Shown here: positions 6,785 through 9,030 of the stretch, one piece after another
How the letters are laid out: each line of letters starts with the position of its first letter
Numbering within the stretch: the first letter of the stretch is position 1
Translations under genes and position numbers: made by a program
NCBI GenBank assembly: GCA_023127905.1
Contig: JAGMEZ010000484.1
Location: 1-9,030, forward strand
Origin: Caldifarciminota bacterium
GTDB lineage: Bacteria; Hydrothermota; E44-bin80
DNA: 9,030 nucleotides
Reading direction: 5' to 3'
Notes under the pieces: model-generated
Databases searched by the model: none
What the model was told of the DNA's origin: nothing
The model's input: only the letters and a program-made list of their open reading frames with translations

Positions 6785-7696
6785 ATGCTTCTATTTCTAT
6801 TTTTAATATTTCTTATCCTTGGTTTTATCCTTATTGTTGCGAAAAGGACAGTGAAGAATCTGAATCCTTTCCTTGCGCCTGCAGCTTTTGTTCTTTGTAT
6901 TATTTTTCTCTTTCTTTCCATGGTACGGATGATTGGACCAGGGCAAGTAGCGGTGCAGGTACTATTTGGAAAGGTTCAAGAGAGAACACTCCCCAGTGGT
7001 TTGCACCTTGTCAATCCCTTAATATCACTTGAGAAAATGACGGTAAGAACCCAGGCATATACAATGAGTGCTAAATCAGGTGAAGGACAGATTAAAGGAG
7101 ATGATGCCATTGTTGCATTAACTGCTGAAGGTTTAAGTGTTTCGCTTGATGTTACTGTCTGGTACCATCTCATTGCGGATGATGCCGCATTAGTTTACAG
7201 GGACATTGGACCGAACTATGTAGACAAGATAGTCAGACCGGCAATCCGAACCGCTATCAGGAATGCGACAGTTAACTATAATGCAACAGATATTTATTCG
7301 GTTAAAAGAGCAGAAGTAACGGATAAAATACTTGATCTACTGGGATCTGATTTTCAAGGAAAGGGAGTGGCATGCGAAAAGATTCTCTTAAGACAGGTAG
7401 AACTACCACCAAAGGTGAAGAACGCAATCGATGAAAAGATAGCAGCAGAACAGGAAGCACAGAAAATGGTATTTATTCTTCAGAAAGAGGAAAAGGAAGC
7501 GGAAAGGAAAGAGGTCGAAGCTGGAGGTATCTCAAAAGCAAACAAGGTAATTGCAAATTCTCTAACCTCTCGCTATCTGCAATGGTATTATATCCAAACC
7601 CTTGGACAACTTGTTGGCTCACCAAACAATACTGTAATCGTAGCACCTTTTGACCAGAAACTAACACCGCTACTGAATATACCGGCAGGGAGATGA
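6785..7696 (+). CDS. prohibitin-like SPFH domain membrane protein
   Basis: The protein has 303 residues. Two hydrophobic segments (about 2-19 and 31-48) precede an SPFH/prohibitin domain of about 50-215. That domain begins GPGQVAVQVLFGKV and holds the GLHLVNPL motif, a central TAEGLSVSLDVTVWYHL strand pair and VRPAIRTAIRNATVNY. A charged helix that likely forms a coiled coil follows (about 208-246, KNAIDEKIAAEQEAQK), then SRYLQWYYIQTLGQL and a short NNTVIVAPFD tail typical of prohibitins. Family members form large ring or cage-like oligomers at membranes and in bacteria are linked to membrane microdomains and to control of FtsH-type proteases; no such partner is in this window. AAGGAGG (6773-6779) five bases before ATG fixes the start. 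It lies between tRNA-Met (37 bases upstream) and tyrS (58 bases downstream) on the same strand. Confidence 0.93.
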   Translation: MLLFLFLIFLILGFILIVAKRTVKNLNPFLAPAAFVLCIIFLFLSMVRMIGPGQVAVQVLFGKVQERTLPSGLHLVNPLISLEKMTVRTQAYTMSAKSGEGQIKGDDAIVALTAEGLSVSLDVTVWYHLIADDAALVYRDIGPNYVDKIVRPAIRTAIRNATVNYNATDIYSVKRAEVTDKILDLLGSDFQGKGVACEKILLRQVELPPKVKNAIDEKIAAEQEAQKMVFILQKEEKEAERKEVEAGGISKANKVIANSLTSRYLQWYYIQTLGQLVGSPNNTVIVAPFDQKLTPLLNIPAGR

Positions 7697-7697
7697 T

Positions 7698-7732
7698 AGT
7701 AAGGAGTACGTAGTATACAGTAAGGAGAAGGG
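7698..7732 (+). repeat. purine-rich degenerate repeat copy B, directly after the SPFH stop codon
   Basis: This stretch begins one base after the SPFH TGA and contains AGTAAGGAG twice (7698-7706 and 7719-7727), a 21-base period, with GTACGTAGTATAC between them. It matches copy A after the Trm112-type gene at 24 of 35 positions without gaps. It contains no plausible gene start for tyrS: the AAGGAG at 7722-7727 is 27 bases from the tyrS ATG. Confidence 0.45.
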
Positions 7733-7754
7733 AAAAACTTCGTAATTATCATTT

Positions 7755-8984
7755 ATGGAAAGAAATATAGAGAAATCACTTGAAATCATCAAGAGGGGAA
7801 CCGTCGAGATAATTCCTGAAGAAGAACTCATAGCAAAACTTAAAGAAAAAAGACCTTTAAGGATAAAATTGGGGATCGATGCTTCAGGACCCGATATACA
7901 TCTTGGCTTTGCAGTCGTATTGAATAAATTGAGGGATTTCCAGGAACTCGGACATACTGCTATCCTCATCGTGGGAGACTTTACCGGAAAAATTGGAGAC
8001 CCATCAGGAAGGTCAAAAACAAGACCACAGTTGACAGATGAAGAAATAAATAAGAATATGAAAAACTATACAGAACAGATCTTTATGATACTGCGTAAGG
8101 ACAGAACAGAATTCAGGTATAACAGCGAATGGCTCGAAAAATTATCTCCATCAGATATAATAAGACTTTCATCAAAGATTACGGTAGCACGAATGCTTGA
8201 ACGGGATGATTTTTCAAAAAGGTATAAATCACAGCTCCCCGTATATCTTCATGAATTCCTATACCCCATATTTCAGGCTTATGATTCTGTTGCAATCAAA
8301 GCAGATGTTGAAATCGGTGGAACTGACCAGACATTTAACTTTATGATAGCACGGGAAATGATGAGAGAAATGGATATAACTCCACAGGTTATACTCACCA
8401 TGCCCTTACTCGTTGGTCTTGACGGCACGATGAAGATGAGCAAGAGCTATGGTAACTATATTGGCATTAAGGAACCGCCACGTGAAATGTTCGGAAAAAC
8501 CATGTCTATTCCCGATGAATTGATAGAGAGTTATTTTGAACTCGCACTTCATTATCCAAAAGAACAAATACATTCTGTAAAGAAAGAACTGAAGGATAAA
8601 AAATCAAATCCACGCGATGTAAAATTCAGGCTTGCTCGTGAGATAGTTACGCTCTATCATAATGATAAAGAGGCAAAGAAAGCTGCTTGTGAATTTGATA
8701 AAATCTTCAAAATGAAAGAACTCCCCGATGAAATACCTGAGTTTTCAATTAAATCGGGAGGAAAATCCATATGGATCATAAAACTCCTGACAGACACAGA
8801 TATGGCAAATTCGAATTCAGAAGCAAGAAGGTTGATAGACCAGGGAGGCGTTGAAATAGAAGGTAAACGAATCGCAGATACCAATATAGAAATTAATATC
8901 GATAAACCCTTTTTGTTAAAGGTTGGAAAAAGGAGGTTTTTGAAGATATTACCTAAAAATTACAAGACGAAAACCAACTCTTAA
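7755..8984 (+). CDS. tyrS: tyrosyl-tRNA synthetase
   Basis: This 409-residue class I aminoacyl-tRNA synthetase joins tyrosine to tRNA-Tyr in the cytoplasm. The Rossmann catalytic core starts near 34 and carries the HIGH-type signature as HLGF (49-52) in GIDASGPDIHLGF. Tyrosine-site segments YPIFQAYD (170-177) and IGGTDQTFN (187-195) match the longer bacterial TyrRS type (TyrZ-like), and KMSKS is intact at 227-231. An S4 RNA-binding domain closes the protein (about 338-400, with SNSEARRLIDQGGVEI). The length is normal for this type. ATG at 7755 gives the usual family start ahead of LEIIKRGTVEI, yet no Shine-Dalgarno lies within 20 bases; translation may rely on coupling or a weak site. No promoter better than partial is seen in the 58-base gap, so transcription from upstream is likely. 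Confidence 0.98.
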   Translation: MERNIEKSLEIIKRGTVEIIPEEELIAKLKEKRPLRIKLGIDASGPDIHLGFAVVLNKLRDFQELGHTAILIVGDFTGKIGDPSGRSKTRPQLTDEEINKNMKNYTEQIFMILRKDRTEFRYNSEWLEKLSPSDIIRLSSKITVARMLERDDFSKRYKSQLPVYLHEFLYPIFQAYDSVAIKADVEIGGTDQTFNFMIAREMMREMDITPQVILTMPLLVGLDGTMKMSKSYGNYIGIKEPPREMFGKTMSIPDELIESYFELALHYPKEQIHSVKKELKDKKSNPRDVKFRLAREIVTLYHNDKEAKKAACEFDKIFKMKELPDEIPEFSIKSGGKSIWIIKLLTDTDMANSNSEARRLIDQGGVEIEGKRIADTNIEINIDKPFLLKVGKRRFLKILPKNYKTKTNS

Positions 8985-9005
8985 ATTCCCTGTTAAAAAC
9001 CAAAT

Positions 9006-9011
9006 AGGAGG
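9006..9011 (+). promoter_or_regulatory. ribosome binding site of the gene at the right edge
   Basis: AGGAGG stands four bases (TTTT) before ATG at 9016. It is as strong as the SPFH site in this window and supports a real gene start 31 bases after the tyrS stop. Confidence 0.6.
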
Positions 9012-9015
9012 TTTT

Positions 9016-9030
9016 ATGCTTTTAAGACTC
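9016..9030 (+). CDS. start of a further gene, only five codons inside the window
   Basis: ATG at 9016 is followed by codons for LLRL and runs off the right edge. The basis is the strong Shine-Dalgarno just upstream and the close same-strand spacing after tyrS. Nothing can be said about its product. Confidence 0.5.

Noticed and set aside
8930..8942. AAGGAGG followed by TTG near the end of tyrS, considered as a new gene start
   Set aside because: The TTG is in the tyrS frame and would give only a 14-residue product; the bases encode the basic KRRF stretch of the S4 domain end.

Overview
The window is A+T-rich, gene-dense bacterial DNA. It carries a type IX secretion (T9SS) PorU/PorV-type gene pair, a FlgD-like sorting-domain signature (YNFPNPF ... 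NGIYFYKI) and an ordinary bacterial tyrosyl-tRNA synthetase. This suggests a member of the FCB group (Fibrobacterota-Chlorobiota-Bacteroidota) or one of its uncultured relatives. A candidate phylum such as WOR-3, Cloacimonadota or Marinimicrobia fits by style, but the window alone cannot decide the lineage.

Layout. The left two thirds are on the minus strand; read 5'->3' they hold four genes. First comes a lipoprotein gene (6555-5206) whose C-terminal half resembles the periplasmic P1 domain of SecD. It overlaps by one base a small Trm112/YcaR zinc-ribbon gene (5206-5042). After a 242-base spacer with purine-rich repeat-like sequence comes a very large PorU-like C25 cysteine peptidase (4799-864). 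After a 126-base spacer comes a PorV/PorQ family outer-membrane protein (737 to the left edge, incomplete). The right third is on the plus strand: elongator-type tRNA-Met (6674-6747), a prohibitin/SPFH membrane protein (6785-7696), tyrS (7755-8984), and the first five codons of another gene at the right edge.

Regulation. Four promoters of the sigma-70 type, each with a 17-base spacer, can be read by eye. They lie before porU, before the PorV-like gene, before the SecD-P1-like lipoprotein gene, and before the tRNA; the last two are divergent. The lipoprotein promoter places the transcription start within about two bases of the ATG and no Shine-Dalgarno sequence is present, so a leaderless mRNA is predicted. 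No GC-rich hairpin followed by a T run was found anywhere.

How the genes work together. PorU and PorV belong to the outer-membrane attachment complex that cleaves the C-terminal sorting domain from T9SS cargo and anchors the cargo at the cell surface. The SecD-P1-like lipoprotein may act in the envelope too, but its job is unknown. The plus-strand genes are translation housekeeping (tRNA-Met, TyrRS) with a membrane-scaffold protein between them, possibly on one transcript. The most unusual items are the lipoprotein that carries a SecD P1-like domain without the SecD membrane channel, its predicted leaderless start, and related purine-rich degenerate repeats that begin at the stop codons of two unrelated genes in the same sense orientation.
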